Assembly: GCF_018388425.1 (NCBI RefSeq)
Contig: NZ_CP074406.1
Span: 1,302,001-1,366,000, forward strand
DNA from: Nocardioides faecalis
GTDB lineage: Bacteria; Actinomycetota; Actinomycetes; Propionibacteriales; Nocardioidaceae
Direction: 5' to 3'
Length of the DNA: 64,000 bases
Of the stretch, positions 50,099 through 58,877 are shown in pieces; the stretch's first letter is position 1; each line of letters begins with the position of its first letter. The translations under genes and the position numbers were made by a program. The notes beneath the pieces were generated by a model. It saw only the letters and a list, made by a program, of their open reading frames with translations. It had not been told where the DNA came from and ran no database searches.

Positions 50099-51652
50099 AT
50101 GTTCGTCCCGTTCAGCGTCAACGACTTCCTCGACCGCGCGGTGCAGGTCTACGGCGAGCGGGTGGGCGTGGTCGACGAGCCCTCGCAGCCGGCGCCCAGC
50201 CAGGGCGAGCTCACCTACGCCCAGATGGGCGACCTCGCGCGCCGCCAGGCCGCGAAGCTCGACGAGCTCGGCATCGGGGTGGGGGAGCGGGTGGCCATGG
50301 TCAGCCACAACTCCAGCCGGCTGCTGACCTCCTTCTACGGCGTCGCCGGCTGGGGCCGCGTGCTGGTGCCGATCAACTTCCGGCTCAGCCCCGACGAGGT
50401 GCAGTACATCGTCGAGCAGTCCGGTGCCCGGGTGCTGTACGTCGACCCGGAGGTCGCCGAGCACCTCGCCGGCGTCACCTGTGAGCACAAGTTCGTGATC
50501 GGCGAGGACGACGACCTCTATGCCGCCCCCGGCACCGAGCCGAAGCCGTGGGAACACGACGAGTCCGCCACCGCCACCATCAACTACACCTCCGGCACCA
50601 CCGCCCGGCCCAAGGGCGTGCAGATCACCCACCGCAACATCTGGACCAACGCGATGACCTTCGGCCTGCACGCGCAGGCCGGCGACCGCGACGTCTACCT
50701 GCACACCCTGCCGATGTTCCACGCCAACGGCTGGGGCTGGCCGTTCGTGGCCACCGGCGTCGGCGCCAAGCACGTCGTGATCCGCAAGATCGACGGCGCC
50801 GAGATCCTGCGCCGGGTCCGTGACCACGGCGTCACCGTCATGTGCGCGGCGCCCGCCGTCGCCGCGGCCGTGCTCGAGGCCGCCCAGGACTGGGACGGCG
50901 AGATCCCCGGCCGCGACCGGGTGCGGATCATCATGGCCGGCGCCCCGCCGCCCACGAAGACCGTGATCCGGGTCCAGGAGGAGCTCGGCTGGGAGTTCAT
51001 CCAGATCTACGGCCTCACCGAGACCTCCCCGCTGCTCACCTTCAACCGCACCCGGGCGGAGTGGGACGACCTGTCGGCGCAGGAGCGCGCGAGCCTGCTG
51101 ACCCGTGCCGGGGCGCCGGCGATCGGCGTCACCCTCAAGATCGACGAGTCCGAGGAGGGGGCCGGCGAGGTCCTCGCCCGCTCCAACGTCGTGCTGGAGG
51201 GCTACTGGGAGAAGCCGCAGGAGACCGCGGCGGCCCTGGCCGACGGCTGGTTCCACACCGGCGACGGCGGCTACCTCGGCGAGGACGGCTACCTGACGAT
51301 CGCGGACCGCAAGAAGGACGTCATCATCACCGGCGGCGAGAACGTCACCTCGATCGAGGTCGAGGACACCCTCTTCTCCCACCCCGAGGTCGCCGAGGTC
51401 GCCGTCATCGGCGTGCCCAGCGAGAAGTGGGGCGAGACCATCAAGGCGCTCGTCGTGCTCAGCGCCGGCGCCGAGGCGGGCCCCGAGAAGGAGGCCGAGC
51501 TGATCCGCTGGTGCAAGGACCGCCTCGCCGGCTACAAGGCGCCGACCTCGGTGGAGTTCCGCGACGAGCTGGCCCGCACCGCGACCGGCAAGCTGCAGAA
51601 GTTCAAGCTGCGCGCCCCCTACTGGGAGGGCCGCACCCGCCAGGTGAACTGA
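50099..51652 (+). CDS. Long-chain acyl-CoA synthetase (FadD-like)
   Basis: A 517-residue adenylate-forming ligase. Motifs are YTSGTTARPKGVQITHRN near 165-180, LPMFHANGWGWPF, YGLTETSPLL, TGDGGYLGEDGYLTIADRKKDVIITGGENV and a C-terminal ARTATGKLQKFKLR with the catalytic Lys. The MFHANGWG and GLTET variants are typical of medium- and long-chain ligases. GGAGG lies 4 nt before the ATG. Its last 34 bp overlap the convergent gene. It is the first core gene reading away from the island. Confidence 0.92.
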   Translation: MFVPFSVNDFLDRAVQVYGERVGVVDEPSQPAPSQGELTYAQMGDLARRQAAKLDELGIGVGERVAMVSHNSSRLLTSFYGVAGWGRVLVPINFRLSPDEVQYIVEQSGARVLYVDPEVAEHLAGVTCEHKFVIGEDDDLYAAPGTEPKPWEHDESATATINYTSGTTARPKGVQITHRNIWTNAMTFGLHAQAGDRDVYLHTLPMFHANGWGWPFVATGVGAKHVVIRKIDGAEILRRVRDHGVTVMCAAPAVAAAVLEAAQDWDGEIPGRDRVRIIMAGAPPPTKTVIRVQEELGWEFIQIYGLTETSPLLTFNRTRAEWDDLSAQERASLLTRAGAPAIGVTLKIDESEEGAGEVLARSNVVLEGYWEKPQETAAALADGWFHTGDGGYLGEDGYLTIADRKKDVIITGGENVTSIEVEDTLFSHPEVAEVAVIGVPSEKWGETIKALVVLSAGAEAGPEKEAELIRWCKDRLAGYKAPTSVEFRDELARTATGKLQKFKLRAPYWEGRTRQVN

Positions 51653-52200
51653 GTCGCCGGGACGAGCGTGGCCGACCATCCGGCGTCGCGCCACGCCTCG
51701 ACCCGCTCGCTCGCCCACGCCGCGGCGGCCGGCGAGTCGCCCTCGACGACGTCGACCGCCGTGGCCGGCACGGGCCCCGTGCTGTCGGGCTCGCCGCCTG
51801 GGGCGGGGTCGGACAGCGGCTGGCCGCTGATCGGGTCGCGCAGGTCGGCGCCGCCGTCCACGCAGGTCACCCGGGTCAGGCCGATGCCGAGCCGGCCCTG
51901 GTGCAGCGCCAGGCTCAGCGCCGCGATGCCGGCGTCGCCGTACCCGACGACGGAGAGCTGGTCCGGCGGGTGCACCGAGGACTCGCGGGCGTAGCGCACC
52001 GAGCGCAGCAGGTCGCGGCCGTCGCTCCACCGCGGCACCAGCACCCGCGCACCGCTGCGGTTCGCGATCCGGCTCGCCAGCGCGGCGACCTCCTCGGCGT
52101 CGGAGCCGGTGCGTGCAGCGGGGTGCCACAGCAGCAGCGTGTCCGCGTTGGGGTGACCGTGCACGGAGACCTGGAGGCCGGTTGCCTGGGGAGAGACCAC
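51619..52200 (-). CDS. Hypothetical alpha/beta-hydrolase-like protein
   Basis: A 193-residue soluble protein. LLLWHPAARTGSD, VLVPRWSDGRDLLRSVRYARE and LSVVGYGDAGIAALSLALHQG resemble the strands and elbow of alpha/beta hydrolases, but the nucleophile position reads GYGDAG, with Asp in place of Ser. It may be a non-catalytic or unusual member. The GTG start has a TACGGT box 6 nt upstream. It is convergent with fadD, with a 34-bp overlap. Confidence 0.68.
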   Translation of the reverse strand: MVSPQATGLQVSVHGHPNADTLLLWHPAARTGSDAEEVAALASRIANRSGARVLVPRWSDGRDLLRSVRYARESSVHPPDQLSVVGYGDAGIAALSLALHQGRLGIGLTRVTCVDGGADLRDPISGQPLSDPAPGGEPDSTGPVPATAVDVVEGDSPAAAAWASERVEAWRDAGWSATLVPATQFTWRVRPSQ

Positions 52201-52224
52201 GTCCCCACCGTAGGGGTAGCCGGC

Positions 52225-52662
52225 TCAGTCCTCCGCGTCGGGCGCAGCCTCGTGGCCGCCGCGGCCGGCCGTGCGCCGCGCCTCCTTCAGCTCCGCCTCG
52301 TAGAGGTGCCGCTTGCCGGCCACGAGCTGCTCGCGGGCCAGCCGGTCCAGCTCCTTGAACGTGGCGTAGTACCCGTCGTCGTACTCCTCCATGATCTGGA
52401 AGGTCCACCGGCCCTCCAGCACGTTGCGGCCGACCAGCTCACGCTCGAAGCGGTCCGCCAGCTCGGTGTGCCCGGCCTCGCGCAGCTGGTCGACCCCCTT
52501 GCCCAGGGTGAAGTCGGCGGTGCCGCTGAGCCGGTGGAAGGTGTAGAGGTGCCCGCGGGCGATCTCGATGGCCTCCAGCGCCTCGGAGATGTTGCCCAGC
52601 GCCTCGACCGTCAGGTCGTCGACACCCTCGGGCCGGGTGTGGTCCTCATCGATCGTCGTCAT
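52225..52662 (-). CDS. Conserved helical protein of unknown function
   Basis: A 145-residue soluble protein rich in Glu, Leu and Arg, predicted to be mostly helical. The patterns EALGNISEALEAIEIARGHLYTFHRLSG and GRWTFQIMEEYDDGYYATFKELDRLARE suggest a four-helix bundle. It resembles small conserved actinobacterial proteins, but I know no function. The ATG at 52662 faces the Nif3 gene, from which it is divergent with an 86-bp gap. Confidence 0.72.
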   Translation of the reverse strand: MTTIDEDHTRPEGVDDLTVEALGNISEALEAIEIARGHLYTFHRLSGTADFTLGKGVDQLREAGHTELADRFERELVGRNVLEGRWTFQIMEEYDDGYYATFKELDRLAREQLVAGKRHLYEAELKEARRTAGRGGHEAAPDAED

Positions 52663-52735
52663 GGGCTGCGTGGTGCCCTGAACCGGGACCCCGCAGACGG
52701 GTGGCGGCCGAGGACCCCGGCACCGTCTGCCCCGC

Positions 52736-52741
52736 TAGCCT
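52736..52741 (+). promoter_or_regulatory. -10 box of a leaderless promoter (Nif3 operon)
   Basis: TAGCCT lies 7 nt before the ATG at 52749, so the transcript of the Nif3 / zinc-ribbon / RNase HI operon probably begins at its start codon. Confidence 0.45.
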
Positions 52742-52748
52742 GAGCGCC

Positions 52749-53870
52749 ATGCCCACGCTCTCCGACGTCACCGACCTGATCCACTCCTGGTACCCGCCCG
52801 CGACGGCGGAGGACTGGGACGCGGTCGGGCTGGTCGCCGGCGACCCCGAGCAGCCCGTGCGCAAGGTCCTCTTCGCCGTCGACCCGTCCCCGGCGGTCGC
52901 CGCCGAGGCGGCGGAGTGGAAGGCCGACCTGCTCGTCGTGCACCACCCGCTCTTCCTCAAGCCCGTGCACGGCGTCGCCGCCACCACGCCCAAGGGCCGC
53001 ACCCTGCACACCCTGGCCAAGGCCGGCTGCGCGCTGCTCGCTGCCCACACCAACGCCGACCAAGCCGACGGCGGGGTCTCCGAGGCGCTCGCCCAAGCGC
53101 TCGGGCTCAGCGACCTCAGCCCGATCCTGCCCACCTCCGGCGACCCCATCGACAAGCTCACCGTCTTCGTGCCCGCCGACGCCGCGGCACCGGTGCGCGC
53201 CGCGATCGCCGAGGCCGGCGCCGGCCAGATCGGCAACTACGACTTCTCCTCCTTCACCAGCGCCCCCGGCGAGGGCCGCTTCCGGCCGCTCGCCGGCTCG
53301 ACGCCGATGATCGGCAACGTCGGCGAGATCACCACCACCGAGGAGGTCCGCCTCGAGGTCGTCCTCGCCCGCAGCCTGCGTGAGGCCGTGGTCCGCGCCG
53401 TGCTCGCCGCGCACCCCTACGAGGAGCCCGCGTACGACGTCGTCGAGCTCGCCGACCCCGGCATCGTCACCACCGGCACCGGCCGCATCGGCACCGTGGG
53501 CGCCGTGAGCCTCGCGGAGTTCGCCGAGGAGGTCGCCGCGGTGCTGCCGACCACCCACCACGGGGTGCGGGTCGCCGGCGACCCGGAGCGCCTGGTCAAG
53601 CGCGTCGCGGTCTGCGGCGGCGCCGGCGACTTCCTGCTCGACCACGTCGCCCGGCTCGACGTCGACGCCTACGTCACCAGCGACCTGCGCCACCACCCGG
53701 CCGCCGAGTTCACCGAGAAGAACGGCCCCGCCCTGGTCGACGTCGCCCACTGGGCGGCCGAGTGGACCTGGCTGCCGGTCGTGGAGAAGCGGCTGCGCGA
53801 GGCGCTGGGCGACGCGGTGGAGACCCGGGTGAGCGAGATCGTCACCGACCCTTGGACAATGCACCTGTGA
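52749..53870 (+). CDS. Nif3-like dinuclear metal-centre protein
   Basis: A 373-residue protein of the NIF3/YbgI/YqfO family. Metal ligands appear in VVHHPLFLKPV near 65-75, AHTNADQA near 98-105, and a C-terminal TSDLRHHPAAEF ... DVAHWAAEW set. A middle insert (about 135-240) with the PYEEPAYDV motif is the usual YqfO-type domain. It forms a toroidal hexamer and its reaction is not firmly known. It is the first gene of an operon conserved with mycobacteria. Confidence 0.92.
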   Translation: MPTLSDVTDLIHSWYPPATAEDWDAVGLVAGDPEQPVRKVLFAVDPSPAVAAEAAEWKADLLVVHHPLFLKPVHGVAATTPKGRTLHTLAKAGCALLAAHTNADQADGGVSEALAQALGLSDLSPILPTSGDPIDKLTVFVPADAAAPVRAAIAEAGAGQIGNYDFSSFTSAPGEGRFRPLAGSTPMIGNVGEITTTEEVRLEVVLARSLREAVVRAVLAAHPYEEPAYDVVELADPGIVTTGTGRIGTVGAVSLAEFAEEVAAVLPTTHHGVRVAGDPERLVKRVAVCGGAGDFLLDHVARLDVDAYVTSDLRHHPAAEFTEKNGPALVDVAHWAAEWTWLPVVEKRLREALGDAVETRVSEIVTDPWTMHL

Positions 53871-53910
53871 GCGCACCCGTGAGCATCCCCTCGACCCGCC
53901 GGAGCCCTCG

Positions 53911-54654
53911 ATGAAGGCAGACCCGTCCGCACAGCTGCGGCTGCTCGACCTGCAGGCCCTCGACTCCCAGGTCGACCACCTCCGGCACCGGCGCAACCAC
54001 CCCGTCGAGGCCGCCGAGATCAAGGAGCTGCTCGGCAAGCGCGCCGACGTCGACGGCCGGCTGCGCGACCAGCGCATCGTCGTGGACGACCTCAGCGCCG
54101 CCCAGGCCAAGGCCGACGCCGACGTGGAGCAGGTCAAGGCGCGGCGCAAGCGCGACCGGGACCGCATGGACTCCGGGGCGATCAGCAACCCCAAGGACCT
54201 GGAGCGGATGCAGCACGAGCTCGCCACCCTCGAGCGCCGGATCACCGTGCTGGAGGACGAGGAGATCGAGGTCATGGAGCAGGTCGAGGAGGCCGGCTCC
54301 GCGCTGGCCGAGCTGACCGCCGCCCTCGAGCAGATCGACGCCCGCCTCGGCGTGCTCACCTCCGCCCGCGACGAGCGGGCCGCTGAGCTCGACCAGGAGA
54401 TCGCCACCGTCGCCGCCGGCCGCGACGCGATCGTCGCCGAGCTGCCCGCGGACCTCCTCGCCCTCTACGAGAAGCTGCGCGCGGCCAAGGACGGAGTCGG
54501 CGCCGCCGAGCTGCGGGTGCGTGCCTGCACCGGCTGCCGGATCACCCTCGACCCCGGCGAGCTCAACGTGCTGCGCTCCACCCCGGAGGACACGGTCGTG
54601 CGCTGCCAGGAGTGCATGCGGATCCTGGTGCGCGGCGCCGAGAGCGGACTCTGA
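53911..54654 (+). CDS. Coiled-coil protein with C-terminal zinc ribbon
   Basis: A 247-residue protein. Residues about 10-180 are long charged helices forming a coiled coil. The last 60 residues hold two CxxC pairs (RACTGCRITL and VRCQECMRIL) typical of the C4 zinc-ribbon family next to nif3. It probably acts as a scaffold for nucleic-acid or protein binding. Its stop overlaps the next start (TGATG). Confidence 0.9.
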   Translation: MKADPSAQLRLLDLQALDSQVDHLRHRRNHPVEAAEIKELLGKRADVDGRLRDQRIVVDDLSAAQAKADADVEQVKARRKRDRDRMDSGAISNPKDLERMQHELATLERRITVLEDEEIEVMEQVEEAGSALAELTAALEQIDARLGVLTSARDERAAELDQEIATVAAGRDAIVAELPADLLALYEKLRAAKDGVGAAELRVRACTGCRITLDPGELNVLRSTPEDTVVRCQECMRILVRGAESGL

Positions 54655-55853
54655 TGGCGTCAGCCGGTCCGGCGCGCGTCGTCGTCGAGGCCGACGGTGG
54701 CTCGCGCGGCAACCCCGGACCGGCTGCCTACGGTGCCGTCCTCAAGGACGCCGCCACCGGTGCGGTGATCGCCGAGGACGGCGCCACGATCGGCATCGCC
54801 AGCAACAACGTCGCCGAGTACTCCGGGCTCGTCGCCGGACTGCGGCTGGCCCGACGGTTCACGCCCGGCGCCACCATCGAGGTCCGGATGGACTCCAAGC
54901 TCGTCGTCGAGCAGATGTCGGGCCGCTGGAAGATCAAGCATCCCGACATGCAGCGGCTCGCCGCGCAGGCCCGCGAGCTGGCACCGGCCGGGACGTCGTA
55001 CACCTGGGTGCCGCGGGCGGCCAACGGCGACGCCGACGCCCTGGTCAACCAGGCCCTCGACGGCACCCGCTCCGGCGTCACCGCCGCAGACGCCCCGGGT
55101 GACGGCGTCCCCGACGCCCCCGACTCCGCCGCCGAGGAGGCCGGCTCGCCGGCCGCGAAGGCTGCTAGCGGCCCGCCCGACATGGCGCAGCCGACCACCG
55201 TCGTCCTGGTCCGCCACGGCGTCACCCGGCACACCACCGGCCGCCGGTTCTCCGGTGGGCTCGGCGGCGACAACCCGCCGTTGTCGGAGGAGGGCCGTGC
55301 CCAGGCCGCCGAGGTCGCGGGCTGGCTGGGCGAGCTGAAGGAGAGCGTCGACGCCGTCGTCGCCTCGCCCGTACGACGCACCCGCGAGACCGCTGACATC
55401 ATCGCCGCCGAGCTGGGGCTGCCCGTGTCCGAGGAGGCCGGGTTCGCCGAGATGGAGTTCGGCGAGTGGGACGGGCTCTCCTTCGTCGAGGTCGCCGAGC
55501 GGGACAAGGAGCGCCTCGACGCATGGTTCGCCGACATGGCCGCCGCCCCGCCCGGCGGCGAGTCGTTCCTGCAGGTGCAGGAGCGGGTGCTCGCCGGGCT
55601 GGATCGACTGCTGAGCGCGCACGAGGGCCGCACCGTCGTGCTGGTCAGCCACGTCACGCCCATCAAGACGCTCGTCGCGCACGCGATGGAGGCGCCGCTC
55701 GACGCCATCTTCCGCCTCGAGCTGGCACCCGCCGCGGTGTCGGTCATCTCCTTCTACGCCGACCCGAGCTCGGGGAAGCGGCGCGGGTCGCTGCGCTTCT
55801 TCAACAGCCTGGCACCGGGGCGCCGGACGCTGCGGGACACCGGGCGCTGGTGA
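54654..55853 (+). CDS. Bifunctional RNase HI / acid phosphatase
   Basis: A 399-residue fusion. Residues 1-140 are RNase HI (VEADGGSRGNPGPAAYGAVL, NNVAEYSGLVAGL, MDSKLVVEQMSG), which cuts the RNA strand of RNA/DNA hybrids. After an Ala/Asp/Pro linker (about 145-180), residues about 183-395 are a histidine phosphatase of CobC type (LVRHGVTRHTTGRRF, PVRRTRETADI, EMEFGEWDG, VSHVTPIK). The mycobacterial homologue has both activities and is reported to have alpha-ribazole phosphatase activity, which would link it to the nearby cob genes. That link is inference here. Confidence 0.92.
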   Translation: MASAGPARVVVEADGGSRGNPGPAAYGAVLKDAATGAVIAEDGATIGIASNNVAEYSGLVAGLRLARRFTPGATIEVRMDSKLVVEQMSGRWKIKHPDMQRLAAQARELAPAGTSYTWVPRAANGDADALVNQALDGTRSGVTAADAPGDGVPDAPDSAAEEAGSPAAKAASGPPDMAQPTTVVLVRHGVTRHTTGRRFSGGLGGDNPPLSEEGRAQAAEVAGWLGELKESVDAVVASPVRRTRETADIIAAELGLPVSEEAGFAEMEFGEWDGLSFVEVAERDKERLDAWFADMAAAPPGGESFLQVQERVLAGLDRLLSAHEGRTVVLVSHVTPIKTLVAHAMEAPLDAIFRLELAPAAVSVISFYADPSSGKRRGSLRFFNSLAPGRRTLRDTGRW

Positions 55854-55979
55854 CTCTGGCCCGCCTGGGCGGGTCTGGCTGGGGGCGTCGGTCTTGGGTG
55901 CAGCGCCCTCGGTCCGCCGCCCCGTGTGCCTCGGCGGCTTAGGAGCCAGGCCGCCGCGACGTCCCGGCAGACGGCCCCG

Positions 55980-56759
55980 TCAGACCTCGGTCACCACCAC
56001 GTCGAGCTGGGTGCCGGTCTTGGTCTCGGGGCCGATCTCGACGGTCCAGCCGAGGCGCTCCAGGTCGGCGGCGAAGGCGGCGGGGGTGCGGGGGTCGGCG
56101 CCGTCCTCGAGGAGGGCGCGGACGATCCGGCCCTTGGTGGCCTTGTTGAAGTGGCTGACGACCTTGCGGGCGCCGTTGTGCTCGTGCAGCACGCGGACGG
56201 TGGCCACGCGGCCGGACAGCTCCGGGCCGGGGCGCCAGAAGTTGGCGTACATGCCCGAGCGCAGGTCGACGAGCAGGCCGTTGCCGACGGCGGCCGGGCC
56301 GACCTCGGCGAGCGCCTCGCGCCACACCGCGGCGACGGGGCCGACCGGCGGCAGGGTCACGTCGCCGGAGAGCCGGTACGACGGGATGCGGTCGCTGAGC
56401 CGGACCAGGCCGAACAGGCTGGAGGCCACCGCGACCCGGCCGGTGGCGCGGCGCTTCGCGGCCGCGGAGAGCGTGGCGACGTCCAGGGCGTCGTACAGCA
56501 CGCCGGTGTAGATCCGGTCGGCGCGAGCCGTCGGCGCATCGGGCAGATCGGCGTTGCGGACGACCAGGTCGACCTGCCCGGCGGAGAGGCCGAGCACGGT
56601 GCGCGCATCCTCGGGTGCCTCGCGGCACAGCGCGACCAGGGCGTCGAGGACCTTGCGGCGGGCGTCGGTCAGCTCAGGCAGCGAGAGGGTGTCCAGGTCG
56701 AGGGGCCGGCCCCGGGTGGGGGTGGCCTTGCCCTCGCTCGGCGGCAGCAGGATCAGCAC
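55980..56759 (-). CDS. yaaA: YaaA-family peroxide stress protein
   Basis: A 259-residue protein of the UPF0246 family. It starts LILLPPSEGKA and has RIYTGVLYDALDV, LRSGMYANFW and HFNKATKGRIVR, the family's helix-hairpin-helix-like core. In E. coli YaaA lowers free iron and limits oxidative DNA damage, and the same role is assumed here. The start is GTG with a TATCCT box 7 nt upstream. It is divergent from the RNB gene across only 24 bp. Confidence 0.88.
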   Translation of the reverse strand: MLILLPPSEGKATPTRGRPLDLDTLSLPELTDARRKVLDALVALCREAPEDARTVLGLSAGQVDLVVRNADLPDAPTARADRIYTGVLYDALDVATLSAAAKRRATGRVAVASSLFGLVRLSDRIPSYRLSGDVTLPPVGPVAAVWREALAEVGPAAVGNGLLVDLRSGMYANFWRPGPELSGRVATVRVLHEHNGARKVVSHFNKATKGRIVRALLEDGADPRTPAAFAADLERLGWTVEIGPETKTGTQLDVVVTEV

Positions 56760-56766
56760 TGGGCAA

Positions 56767-56776
56767 AGGATAGGGT
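56767..56776. promoter_or_regulatory. Overlapping divergent -10 boxes (yaaA / RNB ribonuclease)
   Basis: TATCCT on the minus strand (56767-56772) is 7 nt from the yaaA GTG. TAGGGT on the plus strand (56771-56776) is 7 nt from the ribonuclease GTG. The boxes share 2 bp, so polymerase cannot occupy both at once. The -35 regions must lie in the opposite coding sequences. Confidence 0.5.
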
Positions 56777-56783
56777 CGGCGAC

Positions 56784-58247
56784 GTGCCGAGCAACGTCGT
56801 GGTCCGCCTCCGCGCCGACTCGCCCGCACTGACCGCGGGGCTGGCTCGCATCGCCACCGAGCTGGAGCTGCCCGGCGATTTCCCCGCGGAGGTCCTCGCG
56901 GCTGCGGAGCAGGCGGCCGCCTCGGTCGTGCTGCCGGAGCTCGACCGCACCGACCTGCCGCTGGTCACCATCGACCCGCCCGGCGCGATGGACCTCGACC
57001 AGGCGCTGCACATCGCCCGCACCGAGGCCCCGGGCGGCGGGGTTGCTGGTGGTGGCTACGTCGTGCACTACGCGATCGCCGACGTCGCCGCGTTCGTGGA
57101 GCCCGGCGGACCGATCGACGTCGAGGCGCACCGCCGCGGCGAGACGCTGTACGGCGTCGGCGACCGGATCCCGCTGCACCCGCCCACGCTGTCGGAGGGG
57201 GCGGCCTCGCTGCTGCCCGGCCAGGTGCGTCCGGCGCTGCTGTGGACCCACGAGCTCGACGCCGGTGGCGCGTTGGCGCGCACCCGGGTGGAGCGGGCGC
57301 GGGTGCGGTCCACGGCGCGATGGAGCTACGCCGAGGCGCAGGCCGCGCTCGACGACGGCACCGCCGACGAGGTGCTGCGGCTGCTGCGTGAGGTCGGCAC
57401 GCTGCGCCACGACGCCGAGCGCGCCCGGGGCGGGGTGTCCCTGCCGCTGCCCGAGCAGGAGGTCGAGGAGTCCGGCGATGGGCTGCGCCTGACCTTCCGC
57501 GAGTCGCTGCCGGTGGAGGAGTGGAACGCGCAGGTCTCCCTGCTCACCGGGATCGCCGCCGCCTCGCTGATGGTGCGCGGTCGGATCGGACTGCTGCGCA
57601 CCCTGCCGCCGGCCGAGGCCGCCGACGTGCAGCGGCTGCGCCGGGTCGCGCGCGGGCTGGGCATCGCCTGGCCCGTCGAGCAGGACTACGCCGCGTTCGT
57701 GGCCTCCCTCGACCCCGCCCAGCCCGCCCACCAGGCGATGGTCGTCGCCTGCACCCGGCTGCTGCGCGGCAGCGGCTACGCCGCCTTCGACGGCGAGCTG
57801 CCAGCCCAGACCCGGCACTCCGCGATCGCGGAGGAGTACGCCCACGTCACCGCCCCGCTGCGCCGCCTCGGCGACCGGTACGCCGGCGAGGTCTGCCTCG
57901 TGCTGTGTGCCGGCGAGCCCCTGCCGGCGTGGGTGCGCGCCGCCCTGCCCGAGCTGCCGAAGACGTTGCAGTCCTCGGCCCGCCGGGCCGGTGCCTACGA
58001 GCGTGCCGTCCTGGACCTCGTCGAGGCCGCGGTGCTGGCCGGCCGGGTCGGTGAGCACTTCGCCGGCGTGGTCACCAGCGTGCGCGACAACGACCCCACG
58101 GCCGGTGTCGTCGTGCTGAGCGAGCTCGGCGTCGAGGCGCTGGTCACCGCCGATCGCCCGCTGCCGCTCGGAGACGACGTCACCGTCACCCTCGCCGAGG
58201 TCGACCTGGCCGCCCGCCGGGTCGCGTTCCGGCTGGGGGAGTCGTGA
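56784..58247 (+). CDS. RNB-domain ribonuclease (RNase II/R family)
   Basis: A 487-residue 3'-5' exoribonuclease. The catalytic core shows VTIDPPGAMDLDQALHI with the metal-binding Asp residues near 65-80 and YVVHYAIADVAAFVEPGGPIDVEAHRRGETLYG, then HPPTLSEGAASLLPGQVRPAL and a C-terminal FDGELPAQTRHSAIAEEYAHVTAPLRRLGDRY. It lacks the N-terminal cold-shock and C-terminal S1 domains of full RNase R, as many actinobacterial copies do. Its stop overlaps the cobU start. Confidence 0.93.
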   Translation: MPSNVVVRLRADSPALTAGLARIATELELPGDFPAEVLAAAEQAAASVVLPELDRTDLPLVTIDPPGAMDLDQALHIARTEAPGGGVAGGGYVVHYAIADVAAFVEPGGPIDVEAHRRGETLYGVGDRIPLHPPTLSEGAASLLPGQVRPALLWTHELDAGGALARTRVERARVRSTARWSYAEAQAALDDGTADEVLRLLREVGTLRHDAERARGGVSLPLPEQEVEESGDGLRLTFRESLPVEEWNAQVSLLTGIAAASLMVRGRIGLLRTLPPAEAADVQRLRRVARGLGIAWPVEQDYAAFVASLDPAQPAHQAMVVACTRLLRGSGYAAFDGELPAQTRHSAIAEEYAHVTAPLRRLGDRYAGEVCLVLCAGEPLPAWVRAALPELPKTLQSSARRAGAYERAVLDLVEAAVLAGRVGEHFAGVVTSVRDNDPTAGVVVLSELGVEALVTADRPLPLGDDVTVTLAEVDLAARRVAFRLGES

Positions 58248-58816
58248 GCAGCTCGCACGCGGCACCGTCGGTCCTGGTCACCGGGGGAGTGCGCTCCGGG
58301 AAGTCCCGGCACGCCGAGGCGCTGCTCGTCGCCGCGGAGGAGGACTCTCCCCACGGCCTGCCGGTCACCTACGTCGCCGCCGGGCCGTCGTACGACGACG
58401 CGGACTGGGCCGCGCGGATCGCCACGCACCGAGCGCGCCGCCCGGCCGGCTGGCGCACCGCGGAGACCAGGGACGTCGCGGGGGTGCTCGCCGGCTCCCC
58501 GGGCCCGGTGCTCGTGGACTGTCTCGGCACCTGGCTGACCGGCCTCATTGACGCCGCCGAGCTGTGGGAGGCGCCGGTCGGGGAGATCGAGACCCACGTG
58601 CTCGGTCACGTCGACGCCCTGGTCACGGCGCTGCGGGAGCGCCCGGCGGAGGCCGGGCAGGTGGTGCTGGTGACGAACGAGGTCGGCCTCGGCGTCGTAC
58701 CGGAGCACCGCTCGGCGCGGGTGTTCCGCGACCTGCTCGGCACCATCAACCAACGCGTCGGCGCGGTGTGCGACGAGGTGCACCTGGTCGTCGCGGGACG
58801 GGTGCTGCGGCTGTAG
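58244..58816 (+). CDS. cobU: Adenosylcobinamide kinase / guanylyltransferase
   Basis: A 190-residue enzyme that phosphorylates adenosylcobinamide and transfers GMP to it in the late steps of cobalamin synthesis. The P-loop GGVRSGKSRHAE is near 14-25. DCLGTWLTGL and VTNEVGLGVVPEHRSARVFRD match the family. The GTG overlaps the ribonuclease stop, so expression is coupled to it. cobS and cobT follow on the opposite strand. Confidence 0.94.
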   Translation: MSSSHAAPSVLVTGGVRSGKSRHAEALLVAAEEDSPHGLPVTYVAAGPSYDDADWAARIATHRARRPAGWRTAETRDVAGVLAGSPGPVLVDCLGTWLTGLIDAAELWEAPVGEIETHVLGHVDALVTALRERPAEAGQVVLVTNEVGLGVVPEHRSARVFRDLLGTINQRVGAVCDEVHLVVAGRVLRL

Positions 58817-58877
58817 CGCTGCGCCGACGGCGGGCCGAGAAATCTCGACAGATTCGCTTGGGAAGCGGTGCAGTGGC

